Assembly (NCBI RefSeq): GCF_947172395.1 | Contig: NC_069086.1 | Location: 11,998,501 to 12,062,500 of the forward strand | DNA from: Bicyclus anynana | Lineage: Eukaryota > Arthropoda > Insecta > Lepidoptera > Nymphalidae | Length of the DNA stretch: 64,000 bases | Direction: 5' to 3' | Shown here: positions 21,293-32,098 of the stretch, one piece after another | How positions within the stretch are numbered: the first letter of the stretch is position 1 | How the letters are laid out: every line of letters begins with the position of its first letter | The notes under the pieces: model-generated | Databases searched by the model: none | Told to the model about the DNA's origin: nothing | What the model saw: the letters and a program-made list of their open reading frames with translations, nothing else | Translations under genes and position numbers: made by a program

Positions 21293-22379
21293 TTATATAC
21301 ATGCAATAATAGTTTACAAAACAACGTGTCACGTGTCATATGTCACTAACTGTAGGTATGTCGCTAATCGCTCTAAAGAGAATACAGAAGCTGAACCAAC
21401 CGTTGGAGTTGCGAAATTTGCGGTTTCCAACTCTGACTAACGTGTAACTAATACTCTAACAAAGGGAATTTAATTTACACTTAATTTAGTGCACGTGCGG
21501 GCATGATAGAGTTGGACAAAATGTTGCCACAGTTTTTAACAATGCGGTGAAGTAACGAGAACTATTTAAAACAGTATTAATTTTTATTTCCAAGTTGGTT
21601 TCGATTTGTAGCCCATCATTATTATGAATGAATTCGTCCTTTAGGGACTTTAACTTTAGGGATGAATTTTAAAAATGTTTGAATAACATTATGAATTACA
21701 TTATATTTTTAGTTGCAAATTTAAAGAGCGAGATTTAGTATTGTGTAACACGCGGGGCTAAACCCATTATAAACTCGGTTTCTATTTAGCGACCCTCGCC
21801 TTACGGCTCGTGCCCCAAAAATACCTTGTTTAAAATGGGTTTTTTTAGCCCCTTGTACTACTATTTTATTGCCCCCCAACAAAAATTCAAAATATCTTCA
21901 TTGTACAGAATGTACAAATTTGTAGTTAAATATAGATTTTTTTTGTAGATTCAAAGAACAAATACATACAATCAAAATCTTGATTATCTCGCCACGGTAT
22001 TTTTAGCTAACATCTAAAATGCAAAGGTACAAACATTCACATTTATATTTATAAGTCTTACTTATAAAGACCTAGAATGTTTCATTGATGTGGTATCATT
22101 TTCTGATAGTAGATTCTTTGATATTTTCATTGTATATGCCTACGCCAGTGGCTGGAGCTGTATTTTAAAAGCTTGAATGAATAGTGAAAAGAAGAGAAAG
22201 GTTTTCAATGTCCACTCATGGCAAGATCCGCGATAGTCGATAGAGCTTTATGTTTCAGCTCCACAATACCTACTACTTCGTGAATTATTCACGATGCGCT
22301 AAAGAATATGGATTTCGTTCTCTTTTTGATACTTTTATTTCGATTGTTTTAGTGAATATTTTGTATGCAGCGCTGTATG

Positions 22380-22619
22380 CAGTGGCGTAGCTAGGCAACC
22401 AAGGGCCCTGGTGCAAACAAAAAAAATTGAGCCCCACTACTATCTAAACTGGTTAGGTTTTATTCATTAAATATATACAAATACATAAAAATGCCAAGCT
22501 ACTTTATCATCAGATCTTTTACGTTTTTGAAATTTTCTAAGCTCAGTTCGATTTCGTTTCCTGGTAAGGATTCAATTGCCCCGGGGTATTACACTGCCTA
22601 GCCTCTGGCTACGCCATTG
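22380..22619. mobile_element. hAT-type MITE with 8-bp target duplication
   Basis: Termini 'cagtggcgtagctagg' and 'tctggctacgccattg' are inverted repeats of the hAT form. Flanks 'gctgtatg' (22372-22379) and 'gccgtatg' (22620-22627) match at 7 of 8 positions, the length hAT transposases duplicate. 240 bp with no transposase frame. Confidence 0.82.
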
Positions 22620-22627
22620 GCCGTATG

Positions 22628-23358
22628 TTTTGTCATGCAGCATGTAGAGCTGATACCTTTTTAAGGTTGTGCCAAACAACAAATTGGTGTTTGATGTTGC
22701 CACTACTTGGGTTATGGTATATGGTCTTTATCAACTATTACACAACGCATCTGCAATATGCCATCAAGTTCAAAATGAAAGATTTAGTAATTGTAAGTTT
22801 CCTGGATACAGAACATTATTTTTCATCACTGTTCATACCTTTTTCTAAAGCCTCATCAGTGCCCTAGGTTATATCCTCATACAATATTAATACTAGCGTA
22901 TGATTTAGATTCAACTCTTTGTTTCAAGCCCTTTGTTTTATTTTTCATTGCGTTGACATATAGAGGGGAGTCACAATTGTATTATACTAAAGAAACATTG
23001 TATGATGTCCTAACCAAAAGAAACATAAATACAATCGGTGGTTTTTAAGATAATATTTATTTCTATCATTTTCCCTTAAGTAAAGTTTTACTCTTCCTAT
23101 TACTTATTATTTCAGTATTCTATTTACGTCACAAGATAGGTACATTGAATAGAAGCAGGTGTTATTTGGCGGACGTTCGTTATGTGCAATGATTTATTAT
23201 TTAGCACCAACAACATCGCCCAGACTATACAAAAGTCCTCTACTTTCGTTTCACTTCTAAACCGAGGCACCTTCCTTATTGTTAAACATGTTCCTTATTT
23301 ACCAGTTTTTTAGTTATTTCATCACCATATTTAGGTGATTAGTTAGATTAGGTCACTT
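22628..23358. other. Intergenic, nothing recognisable
   Basis: AT-rich, no supported coding region or repeat boundary. The open frame at 22625-22867 shows no domain. Confidence 0.4.
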
Positions 23359-23359
23359 A

Positions 23360-23665
23360 TTATCATCATCATCATCATCAAATCTGCCGATCGTCGTCAA
23401 CTGCAGGACATACGCCTTTTGTAGGGACTTCCAAACAGCACGATCCTGAGCCGCCTGCATCCAGCGAATCCTGATGTCATCAGAACCACCTGGTGGGGGA
23501 TCGACCTTCACTGCGCTTTCTAGTGCGGTGTCACATTTACAGTACCTTGGGACCCAAACGTCTATCGGCTCCTCGAACTATGTGCCCCGCCCATAGCCAC
23601 TATAGCTTCGCAACTGGTTGAGGTGACTTTGGTTTTTCTGCGGATTCTGATTTCTGATTTCTTGA
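23360..23665 (-). mobile_element. RTE-type LINE 3' fragment
   Basis: Tail (ATC)n at the left, then reverse complement of the RTE 3' end ('aactgcaggacatacgcctt', 'gagccgcctgcatccagcga', 'aactatgtgccccgccca'). Several deletions break the frame. 5' truncated. Confidence 0.88.
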
Positions 23666-23728
23666 CATTTCTTCGGACCGAAGAAACAGAAATAATTCGC
23701 TTACTTTTATTTATATATAGATAATTAT

Positions 23729-24055
23729 CATTATTATCAACATATTTTACCGGCCCAATTTAGGTCAAAACTCTCTCTTTATAGCAAATGGGACATGGAG
23801 CTTAGACCCACCACGTTCCTCTAAAACGGATTAGCGGGCATAAAGTTATAATGTTATTCTATATTGACCATCAGAAATCCGAACACAAACTCCGAAGCAC
23901 GGATAAAACACCAGCCAATTCCCAATTCCGGGCTGAGAATTTAAACGAAATTGGATTTAGAAGAAAGAAAACCTAGTACCTATTTTACGAGTACAACTCG
24001 ATCTCAGAACTTCGAGATCAAAAGCCACATAGCCTTATCACTAGACCAACGAGGA
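23729..24055 (-). repeat. SINE-B copy, most complete
   Basis: On minus, the tRNA-like head 'ctcgttggtctagtgataag' and 'cgagatcgagttg...' is followed by 'ttctttcttctaaatcc', then the body with 'cagcccggaattgggaattg' and a 3' end 'gttgataataatga'. The body matches 9513-9730, which shows how that copy was split. Confidence 0.7.
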
Positions 24056-24061
24056 GGTTCG

Positions 24062-24306
24062 TTATCAACCCATATTTGGCCATTAGTCCACCACGCTGGC
24101 CCAATGCGGATTGGCAGACTTCACACACGCAGAGGATTAAGAAAATTCTCTGGTATGCTTCCTCACGATGTTTTCCTTCACCGTTTGAGACACGTGATAT
24201 TTAATTTCTTAAAATGCACACAACTAAAAAGTTGGAGGTGCATGCCCCGGACCGGATTCGAACCAGCACCCTCCGGAATCGGAGGCAGAGGTCATATCCA
24301 CTGGGC
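24062..24306 (-). repeat. SINE-A copy with internal deletion
   Basis: 'gttatcaacccatatttggc' runs directly into 'cattagtccaccacgctggc', so the 'tcactgctgagctcgagtctcc' block is deleted. Head at the right: 'ccggattcgaaccagcaccc' and 'ggcagaggtcatatccactg'. Confidence 0.85.
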
Positions 24307-25009
24307 TCTGGAGAAAGTTACGGTATCTAATATTAAAGGTGACACGGCATCCTTTGACTATAACAAAGTTCTTTGAGTAAAACGTCTTCCAAGTGCAAGT
24401 TGAGCCCGAATATTGTATTCGCTCAACTTAGCTAGTATTAATTGGCGGAATCAAAGTTGCAAGACAGGTGAGTGCTCTGTTATGGCTCTTCTCAAACAAC
24501 ATTTGATATTCATGCTTAGTGAACAATGGCGCAGGTGTACCGGCTTTGAAGCGTGTAAAAGCATTTTGTCTTCGCAAGGGCTGACACTTAAAGGCTGCAA
24601 CACAACGCGCTAGGCTCCATTTAGTCCATTGAAATGTTACATGAGCTTTGCATTTTTTATTTTTGGGATATGTGTGTGGGGTCAGTAGCTTAACCTCAAG
24701 TTTGTGGGGTCGCCACCCTTGTCCCCCGGCTGCCATCTTGAAAAAATAGGTGAAAACACTTTTTTTCGCGATATCTCAGAAACTATGCGTCTTACAAAAA
24801 ATTGTTTAGTCATAATTTGTAGCAAATTGTTTTGCCTACAAATATGTTTATATAACTTTTTGCCCTAAATTGAAAATTTTAGAAGTTATATGCAATATTC
24901 AGTCCTTAAATTGTAACTTTTCAATGGACTAATTCATATTGGTGCGAAGACATGTTACTAACGGACGCCCCATGGTTTCAACTACGTAATCCTCTTCCCA
25001 TACAGGGCT

Positions 25010-25416
25010 AGTAAATTAAAGTGGCAGAGGGCTGGACATGTCTGTTGGACGACGCTTTTCGCTTACCTCTCTCGGTCTCGGTAAGCGAATTGTACCCTCC
25101 CCCCACATATTGGAGCAATATTCAATATTCATTTATTTCAATTACGCTTATTTTGCAAGCACTTTTGAAAGGTCAGGTATTAATATTATCAGATAATAGT
25201 GCAACAATTAGTCGAAAACTTAAAATTGAATTTACGTGGGTTCCAAATGCGCCTTGGTCCGAAAAGAGCCCACTAACTTAGCCAGATGACGACGAATGAC
25301 GGAGGCATCGATTGGATGCAAAAAGCCAAAGATAGAGTGGGCTGGCGCTACTTAAAAGAGGCCTATCAGTGGATGCAAAATGGCTGATTATAATGATGAT
25401 GATGATGATGATGATG
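25010..25416 (+). mobile_element. Fragment of a second RTE-like LINE, interrupted
   Basis: 'LKWQRAGHV' is encoded near 25016, and a frame ending DRVGWRYLKEAYQWMQNG then stop lies near 25330-25390, followed by (GAT)n. Between them, about 25100-25250, is a piece ('attcatttatttcaattacg', 'caagcacttttgaaaggtca') also seen at 39378-39450. It resembles the RTE C-terminus but differs from the 13.5-kb family. Confidence 0.55.
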
Positions 25417-26037
25417 GATAATATTCCCGTGGGAATATTATCTATTTATCTGCTCTTCTATCTTATGTCAAATCTGCTATTCTATCTTATTTATTAATAA
25501 CGAGTTATAAATATTGTAACTAGACAGAATTTATTTATTTACTCGTATAATAACAATTTTAGATACATTATTATGATATCCACTGATATCATTCTTCAAT
25601 CTCGTACAACTCTATTTCCATTATGCTGAAAGCTGTATTACCGAGCTATCATATAAATTTCATTCAAAACTTTTAAAATTGTGTTATTGCCTGACTTGGG
25701 GTGCTGCGAGTAACCCAGTTGGAAAGTGTAAGCAAAGCTATGAAAATGTCACTACTCAGAACTTTTAAAGAATTAAAATTTGCTATGTTATTCTGAGTTG
25801 TCGTGACCGGGCACAGTTCATTTCGAAGGCAATTCGAGCAACGATAAAAGCTATTTTTAAATACTTCGAATAGTTTCTACGGGAGTAACTGACTTTTGTA
25901 GTGTTTCTTGAACTTAACTGTTAGATGTTAATAGTAATTTACATCCTATTAAAACATAAATGTGGAAATGGGTGCCAAATTCAATATTACAAATGTGTGT
26001 CGTTATCGATTATGCCAACAAAAGAAATGATATCTTA
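25417..26037. other. Intergenic, nothing recognisable
   Basis: AT-rich, no supported frame or repeat ends. Confidence 0.4.
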
Positions 26038-26400
26038 GTGGGTATTATTAACGCGAAAGTTTGTATGTTTGGATGTTTGTTACTCTTTAACGCCGCAACT
26101 ACTGTACCCATTTGGCTGAAAATTTGAATGGAAATAGATTTTACTCTGGATTAACACATAGGCTGTTTTTTATCCCGAAAAAGTTCATGGTTCCCAAAGT
26201 TTGCGAAAACCTGATGATTTTGATGCTATGAATGTTTGTTACCCTTTCACGCCTTGGCTACTGAACCGAATCACCTGAAATTTGAAGTAGAAATAGATTA
26301 TAGTCTGTATTAACACATAGGCTACTTTTTAGCCCGGAAAAAAATCATAGTTCCTGAGGGATTTGTAAAAAACTAAATTCCACGCGGGCGTCCGTTAGCT
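26038..26400 (+). mobile_element. Helitron-like non-autonomous element
   Basis: Starts 'attattaacgcgaaagtttg' and ends 'cgcgggcgtccgttagct'. It contains two tandem versions of the module 'gtttgttactctttaacgcc' / 'gtttgttaccctttcacgcc', each followed by 'taacacataggct'. The duplicated module also occurs at 58276-58668 (inverted). Confidence 0.65.
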
Positions 26401-26462
26401 ATTATATAACTTAGATTATCTACATAAACGCTCAAGATTTGATTTGGCTAATTTTTGTATAA

Positions 26463-26560
26463 AAGTATCTTTATTTATAATTTATATCGTTTATTTATAA
26501 TTTATGTGCTAAGTATCTTTATTTATAATTTATATCTTTATTTATAATTTATGTGCTATT
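26463..26560 (+). repeat. Minisatellite, unit about 49 bp, two copies
   Basis: The unit begins 'aagtatctttatttataatt' and ends 'tttataatttatgtgct'. Internally it is itself a duplicated 'tttatttataatttat'. Confidence 0.8.
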
Positions 26561-26972
26561 TTAAGGATTTTATTTGCTGTTAAAAACTAGTCAATTCAGC
26601 CGTTTTATCGATTTGGCTGACGCTCTCCGCGTGTCTCAATCTATATCTACACGTAAGTATTATAAAACAAAATCCTCCGACGCGTCCGTTTGTCCGTTAG
26701 CGATAAATTCATAGACGGATTTTCAAGCGGTTTTACCAATAGATAGAGTGATTTATGCTCCAAGGGAAGTAGAGAGAGTGTAAGCTACTATAATTTATAA
26801 CATCAAATATAATATTTATAGTAAAATATATTATATCGGTAGTTTCCAGTTTCTTTAGACGTGTTTATAAATAATTTAGCCTATTTAACCAATTTGTTTC
26901 GTACTGTAACTACCAACGCAAATTCTAGAATCACCAAACTACTTAAAACACGTATAAGTATGTAATTACATA

Positions 26973-27148
26973 CAGGGCCGGACCGTCCATACGGCGAAAG
27001 GAGCGGTCGCTCCAGGCGCACAAATCCTAGGGGGCGCCGAAATGGTAAAGACAAGATCGAAAAGAAATTTATGTGATGAATTTACGTGCGCGAAAGGCGC
27101 CATAATTGGATCTCGCTCCATTCTAAAATTTACCTCGGTCCGGCGCTG
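26973..27148. mobile_element. hAT-type MITE with perfect 8-bp target duplication
   Basis: Termini 'cagggccggaccg' and 'cggtccggcgctg' are inverted repeats differing at one position. 'attacata' flanks both sides exactly (26965-26972, 27149-27156). 176 bp, GC-richer than its surroundings, no coding capacity. Confidence 0.92.
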
Positions 27149-27156
27149 ATTACATA

Positions 27157-28387
27157 CAACCAATATTTGAATAGCAATTATTGGTATAGTGATGGAGCAT
27201 ACACGTGCTATTAAACTATTTTGGTAGGGTACAATTATTTCAAAGTAGCTCAGTAAAGTTAGTAATAACTATCTAATTGCTAGTATGGCGAACGATACGA
27301 GTACCTATATTTAAAAATGTGTTCTAATTTCTATTCTTAATATATTAACTTCATGAAAGAAGTAATTCTTACTGGTAAGTTTTATCAGCTGTTCTACATC
27401 GGACTATATAATACACGTAGTTTTACTTTCCCACCATGCCCTAATTTTAAAAACTAAAAACTTTATTGGTAGTTAAGATAATATTTGTAGTTTATATACT
27501 TAAGTAAATGAGATCGAGCGACTGTAGTAATAATAATATTTTTCACTACTCTTGCTCAAAGACGATGTCATAATTACCGTTCCAAAGCAGGGCTAAACAA
27601 GCATTTCAGCCTCTAGGAGCTAAAGTAATTTTGTTTTTTTTTTTCATTTTTGCCTGTTACGAGTACTAGCTAAGTACTCATAGTAAGTAAGACCCTGATG
27701 GTTTGAAAAAAACTTGAAATTTGAATGAAATGCTACGTTCTTGTCTGTGCATTGCTTTAATTTTTTTTTATTTGTATTTTATTAAGTTGCGAATTGCGAA
27801 TTTAAAGAGCGAGATTTGAAGACATGTACGGTGTAATACCTTTGCCTAGTATACGGAAAAATAAAATTAAAGGGTGAGAAAATAAAAAAAATAATTGGCG
27901 TAAATAATTCGTGTTTGTATATTTAAAGAAATTCATTGTGACCGTAACTTAAATGAAATATTTAAGTTACGGTACAACATTAATTGTTGTCTTCATTTAG
28001 TGACAAGAAATTTAGAAGTAATAGGTATCTGCCTAAAATATTTAAAATAAGCTAAGTATAGATATATGGGCTGTTATTCCCATTTACGCAGTTCCAGCTG
28101 CTTTAATTTACGCGCTGCCATTCGGAGGAATTGTCTAATTAACCTGCCTGTTCCAAGATTTATTGCCGAACCCTTCGCTGTCTCGGCGTAATTTCGTAGG
28201 ACCTTTTTATTGACTGTGGTGTTGAGCATAAATTAAATTACGTCCTAGCAAATTTTCTTGAAGAGTCCCTTTGTTTATACTAGACTATACCTACTGGAAA
28301 TAATTTAATAATTGTTTAACCTGACAAAATGATTTTAAGTTTACTTTGGTAATTACTTTAAGATGGATGTACATTAGGAATTGAGTA
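27157..28387. other. AT-rich intergenic DNA with one hairpin
   Basis: No gene. At 27941-27973 'accgtaacttaaat' and its exact complement flank a 5-nt loop. 'tttaaagagcgagattt' (near 27800) also occurs near 21720. Confidence 0.5.
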
Positions 28388-28590
28388 TTTACTACTAGCT
28401 GACGCCGCGTATTATGACCCGCGTGGTTCCCGTTTCCGTAAGAATACGGGGATAATATATAGCCTATAGCCTACCTCGATAAATTGGCTATCTAACACTG
28501 AAAGAATTTTTCAATTCTGACCAGTAGTTTCTGAGACTGCGTTTAATCAAACAATCAAACAATCTCTTCAGCTTTATAATATTAGTATAG
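28388..28590 (-). mobile_element. Helitron-like element, second subgroup
   Basis: On + it starts 'actagctgacgccgcg' and ends 'cagctttataatattagtat'. Shared with 42292-42487: 'ctatctaacactgaaagaat' and 'gaccagtagtttctgaga'. 51496-51620 is an inverted fragment of the same. Confidence 0.7.
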
Positions 28591-29469
28591 AATATATGCC
28601 ATTCAATTCAGTTTTAACTTGGGTATTATCTAAGTCTATTATAATTTGATGTTCAGTTAATTTTAAGTTTATAATATTTGTAATAATATTAAATAGATTA
28701 TTAGAAGTCTTATGATTTTTATAATCTTGAACACTTATAGATTTTGAAGGCATCACTAATATTTTCTAGTAAAGGGTACCTTAACTTCCTCAACCCCGAG
28801 CTTCAACCTTGACCTTACAACACAGTAGGCATCTCAAGATCTATAACTATTAAGGTGTCAGTATGTTGCTTATTATAAATCTTTTACTTTTCATAGCGTT
28901 TTCAATATGTATATTTCTTTTAAAATCTATTTAATTTAAAAGCAAATCCTTATTGGAACACAAATTGAATAGTCTAAAACGTTATCAAAATCAAGAAATA
29001 TATAAACATAGGTTACACATAAAAACCTGTTATTTAATTTATTAGACAAGAAAAATGCGTAATTATTTATAAGAGCTTTAAGAAAAGCGGACATTGCTCT
29101 ATATTCAGATTCAGCGGAACAGCGAACAAATTATGGAGAAATATGCCATTTTCTAGGTCATGTGTATTTGTTACACAGCACACTGAGGTAAGCTAATTTG
29201 GCATACAGCCAGACTAATGATCATTTTGGAGTTGAGCCTTCTCTGTTGAGAGATAGTGCTGACGAATAACTTACCCCGTTATTTATAAACGTTCTAGATC
29301 TTACTTTTGAATAAGGTAATTCAGATTTTACATTTTTATGACGCAAGCGACGTAAATAGATTTGGAAAATAAAAGTTATACCCACGTTTTATAAATATAA
29401 CCAAGTACCTACAAAACTAAAAAGCAAAATTGATGTGTTATTTGCTTATGACACGTTTTATTCGAATTT

Positions 29470-29748
29470 GACCTTTTTTTTTAAGGAGCTACGTCCATTT
29501 TGGACTATGCCGCTCCCTAAAGCATACTTTGTATTTAGACTGATCTTATAATGTAATATATTTTTTTTTTAATTTTCTTAATACCTTTTCTATAAAGCTG
29601 TACCAGCGTCCTGGCCTCCTCTGATAAAGTACAGCCGCCTACCTCTCTTAGTGCAGGAAATCGATGTAGTACTTTCCATTGCACTGCCTTGTTTCTGACA
29701 CACTCCAGCAACACGCGGTAAATGTCCTCTGGTCTATCACAATCTGAA
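29470..29748 (-). mobile_element. Non-LTR retrotransposon 3' fragment
   Basis: On minus a frame reads DRPEDIYRVLLECVRNKAV... and GGCTLSEEARTLVQLYRKGI, typical of the C-terminal zinc-knuckle/post-RT region of jockey- or CR1-like LINE ORF2 proteins in insects. It continues into a 3'UTR ending 'gacgtagctccttaaaaaaa', so the element points left with a poly(A)-like tail. Family assignment is tentative. Confidence 0.55.
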
Positions 29749-30773
29749 TTAGAACTTTATTTCTATGTGATGCTTCCTAAAATAACACTAACAACAAAGT
29801 TTCCATGGACACCAACGATGTCACAGCGCTGTAACTTTACAGAATACAGTGGCTGATCGGATTAAACGCGAACGAGAACACGGTGACACGTGTAGAGTGT
29901 TAATTTAAGCAATTTCTGAAAGAACCACTTGCAAATAACTGTCTGAAAAAACATGGCTTGAATTAATGCATCACTGAAAACAATACCTACCCTACCAATC
30001 ATATAAAAATCCTTTTAGTATTTTTATAGCAAATTTTTTATTAACAGCCAGACAGACTGAAAAAAAGGACATTTTATTACAATGAAAGGTATAAAATTGT
30101 CTATGCGCCAAATCTGTTCAGTCGTTGCGTAGTATGCATTTTAGTTTTTGCATGACAAATTTACAAACAAAATTTTAAAATTACATACTTTCAATTTTCT
30201 TTATTTGCATGCTCTGTAAAATGTTACTCTGTCAAGTATATTACAGATTAAAGTGTAGCTAATCAATCTATGATTAAAACTGTAATCATCTAAAAATCTT
30301 GCTTACCTTACCAAAAGCTGTAGGTTTAATTAATTTTACCGCTACGTAGCAGATTAAAAAGTGTCATCTTACGGATATAACTAGGTGTTTGATTAATGAC
30401 TCTGAAAGACACGCTCAGTAAGCATAAACAAGAAAGTTTTGCTTCAACTGCGTTTGCAGCATCGCTCCTAATTGCGCTGAGCCAATTCTGACAGGCGATT
30501 GTGTCTCGAAGATAAATGATAAGGGCTTCTCCGGGATAGTATAATAGGACGGGGGAAAATCAACAAGGAAATGACCGAGTCGGATACCAATTAAAGGTGT
30601 CTTTAGCTAACTGTTTTTAATGGTTCACTAATCAATTTAAAATTTACGATCTTCCCTTTTAGATGTTATAGTTAACTTTCTTGGGTTCTAGATACTTGCG
30701 TGGCAATGTGATAAAATATTATGGAACACATCGCATGCTCATGGCTCATAGAGTCGGAAGATAGAGGAGTTGC
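29749..30773. other. Intergenic, nothing recognisable
   Basis: AT-rich sequence without supported frames or repeat termini. An untranslated first exon of the receptor gene could be here or further left, but nothing identifies it. Confidence 0.4.
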
Positions 30774-30825
30774 TATACATTCAACAACATAAACAATTTA
30801 GTTTGTTTATGTTGTTGAATGTATA
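30774..30825. repeat. Perfect palindrome, 23-bp arms, 6-nt loop
   Basis: Left arm begins 'tatacattcaacaacataaa' (30774-30796). The right arm (30803-30825) is its exact complement. Loop 'tttagt'. No T-rich tract marks it as a terminator. Confidence 0.92.
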
Positions 30826-31471
30826 AACAATAAGTTTTAGATCATTGTATCACAAAACAGTGTTATGTTCTGTATTATATTAGATCATCTTTATAACAAC
30901 CTGTCAAGTTTCTCATAAATAAAGAAAAAAATATCAATGGTCTCTCTAGCATTCTAGAAGTTGTCTCAAAACCTACATAATATGGTAGGGTGTCCGCGCG
31001 CTCTCCACCCTAATTCTGAAAACGATTCAATGTATAATAAAAGTTTGAAACAAAAGTTGTAGGAAATTTAATTCGCTACAATATTGATAATAATTAATAC
31101 AAATAGCGAAAAAGTTATTTGTATCCCCATACAAAATTAGATATAATTGCAAAAACATCGATTTCTTAAAGCGGCCAAAGAAAATTATTATCAACATTTC
31201 AGTAGGTAAAGTCCATACCTACCTTACGATTTAACTTTCCAGTGCGATGCATCCCATAATCGAGCAGAATAGACTTTTACGTCTTCTACTTCCAAGTGAA
31301 GTGCGCTACCATGTTAGATCGCAGCCGCAGGATTGTAAACAAAGGCTAACTTTTACTTGTCGTTGAATAACAGAAAACAAAGAATTTAAAAATATTTTCA
31401 GTGGTAAAAGCACTTGTTTTAGCGCAGATTTATGTCAGTGTTCAGGAATGTATGGCGTATCTTTGAGCTCT

Positions 31472-31504
31472 TAACGCTTTTTGTTCCAGGACAAAGGATG
31501 GAAA
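31472..31504 (+). promoter_or_regulatory. Candidate 3' splice site ahead of first coding exon
   Basis: An in-frame stop (TAA 31472-31474) is followed by the pyrimidine-rich 'cgctttttgttccag' with AG at 31488-31489 and then exon sequence. This suggests the first coding exon is joined to an upstream untranslated exon not identified here. The alternative is that transcription starts upstream without splicing. Confidence 0.5.
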
Positions 31505-31524
31505 ATGAGAAAGGTGGACAATGA
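31498..31524 (+). other. Possible short upstream ORF
   Basis: ATG 31498 opens an 8-codon frame (MENEKGGQ) that stops at TGA 31522-31524 and overlaps the receptor's first in-frame ATG (31505) in another frame. If the exon starts at 31490, scanning ribosomes meet this ATG first. Reinitiation at ATG 31529 ('caacatgt', a good insect context), just after the stop, is plausible. Confidence 0.4.
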
Positions 31525-32098
31525 CAACATGTCCCCGCCGCGTGCGATGACCCTGCTGGGCGCCGGGGGTCGCGAGCCGCCGGCGGGGTCCGCCCGGCAC
31601 CACGCGCCCCTAGACCCGCCATCGCCACGTTTCATGAAAAACATAACGCTTATTAGGTTATATCTACAATTCACATGTGTCGTGTCACATCTGAACGACG
31701 CCATGCCGCGGGTGCGTGCGAACTTTAATTTACCAAAGCGTCCACTAGTGAAGTTAAAAGTGTACGAGTATCTATCACAATTTCGAACTAGTGTATTTAT
31801 TAAATCGTTGTTAGTGACTACTGTAGTGCAATTATTCGTTGTTGCCAAGTGTATAGTGAGTGTGCGTAAATACAGGAGCGCGGTGTTGCTGCTGCTGTTA
31901 TGTGGGTTGTGTAAATACAGTGATGGGAAGCGTGATGATGACTTGCACATTGGTGGGATATTCCCCATGGAGGGCGAGGGCGGCTGGCAGGGCGGCCAGG
32001 CGTGCAAGCCGGCCGCTGAGCTGGCACTCGCCGATGTCAACGCGAGATCCGATCTCTTGTCTGGGTTTAAGCTACTTCTACATAGCAACGACAGCAAG
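31505..32098 (+). CDS. GABA-B-R1 coding exon 1 (N-terminal extension, signal region, start of ligand domain)
   Basis: 198 codons from the first in-frame ATG after the putative acceptor. Other in-frame ATGs are 31529, 31547, 31634 and 31703. Residues 1-60 are Gly/Pro/Arg-rich (GC-rich DNA). Hydrophobic stretches follow at about 97-118 and 125-136 (SAVLLLLLCGLC), the second being a likely signal-peptide core or signal anchor. The conserved domain begins at RDDDLHIGGIFP (about 143) and continues WQGGQACKPA to SNDSK at the donor (phase 0). The roughly 125 residues ahead of the hydrophobic core are unusually long for a cleaved signal peptide, so the true start is the uncertain part of this model. 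The 208-residue open frame on the opposite strand is a shadow. Confidence 0.85.

Noticed and set aside
22625..22867. Open frame with hydrophobic start
   Set aside because: No domain, AT-driven composition, starts at the edge of a hAT MITE, no splice or homology support.
24428..24736. 102-codon minus-strand frame
   Set aside because: No domain and no neighbouring exon or repeat-protein signature. Probably chance.
31861..31880. Internal acceptor 'gtaaatacag' at 31875 that would place a short signal peptide in a separate exon
   Set aside because: There is no pyrimidine tract upstream and the reading frame is open straight through. It is kept only as an alternative explanation for the long N terminus.
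31471..32097. 208-residue open frame on the minus strand opposite exon 1
   Set aside because: It is antisense to the conserved GABA-B exon, has no recognisable domain, and reflects the GC-rich codon composition of the + strand exon.
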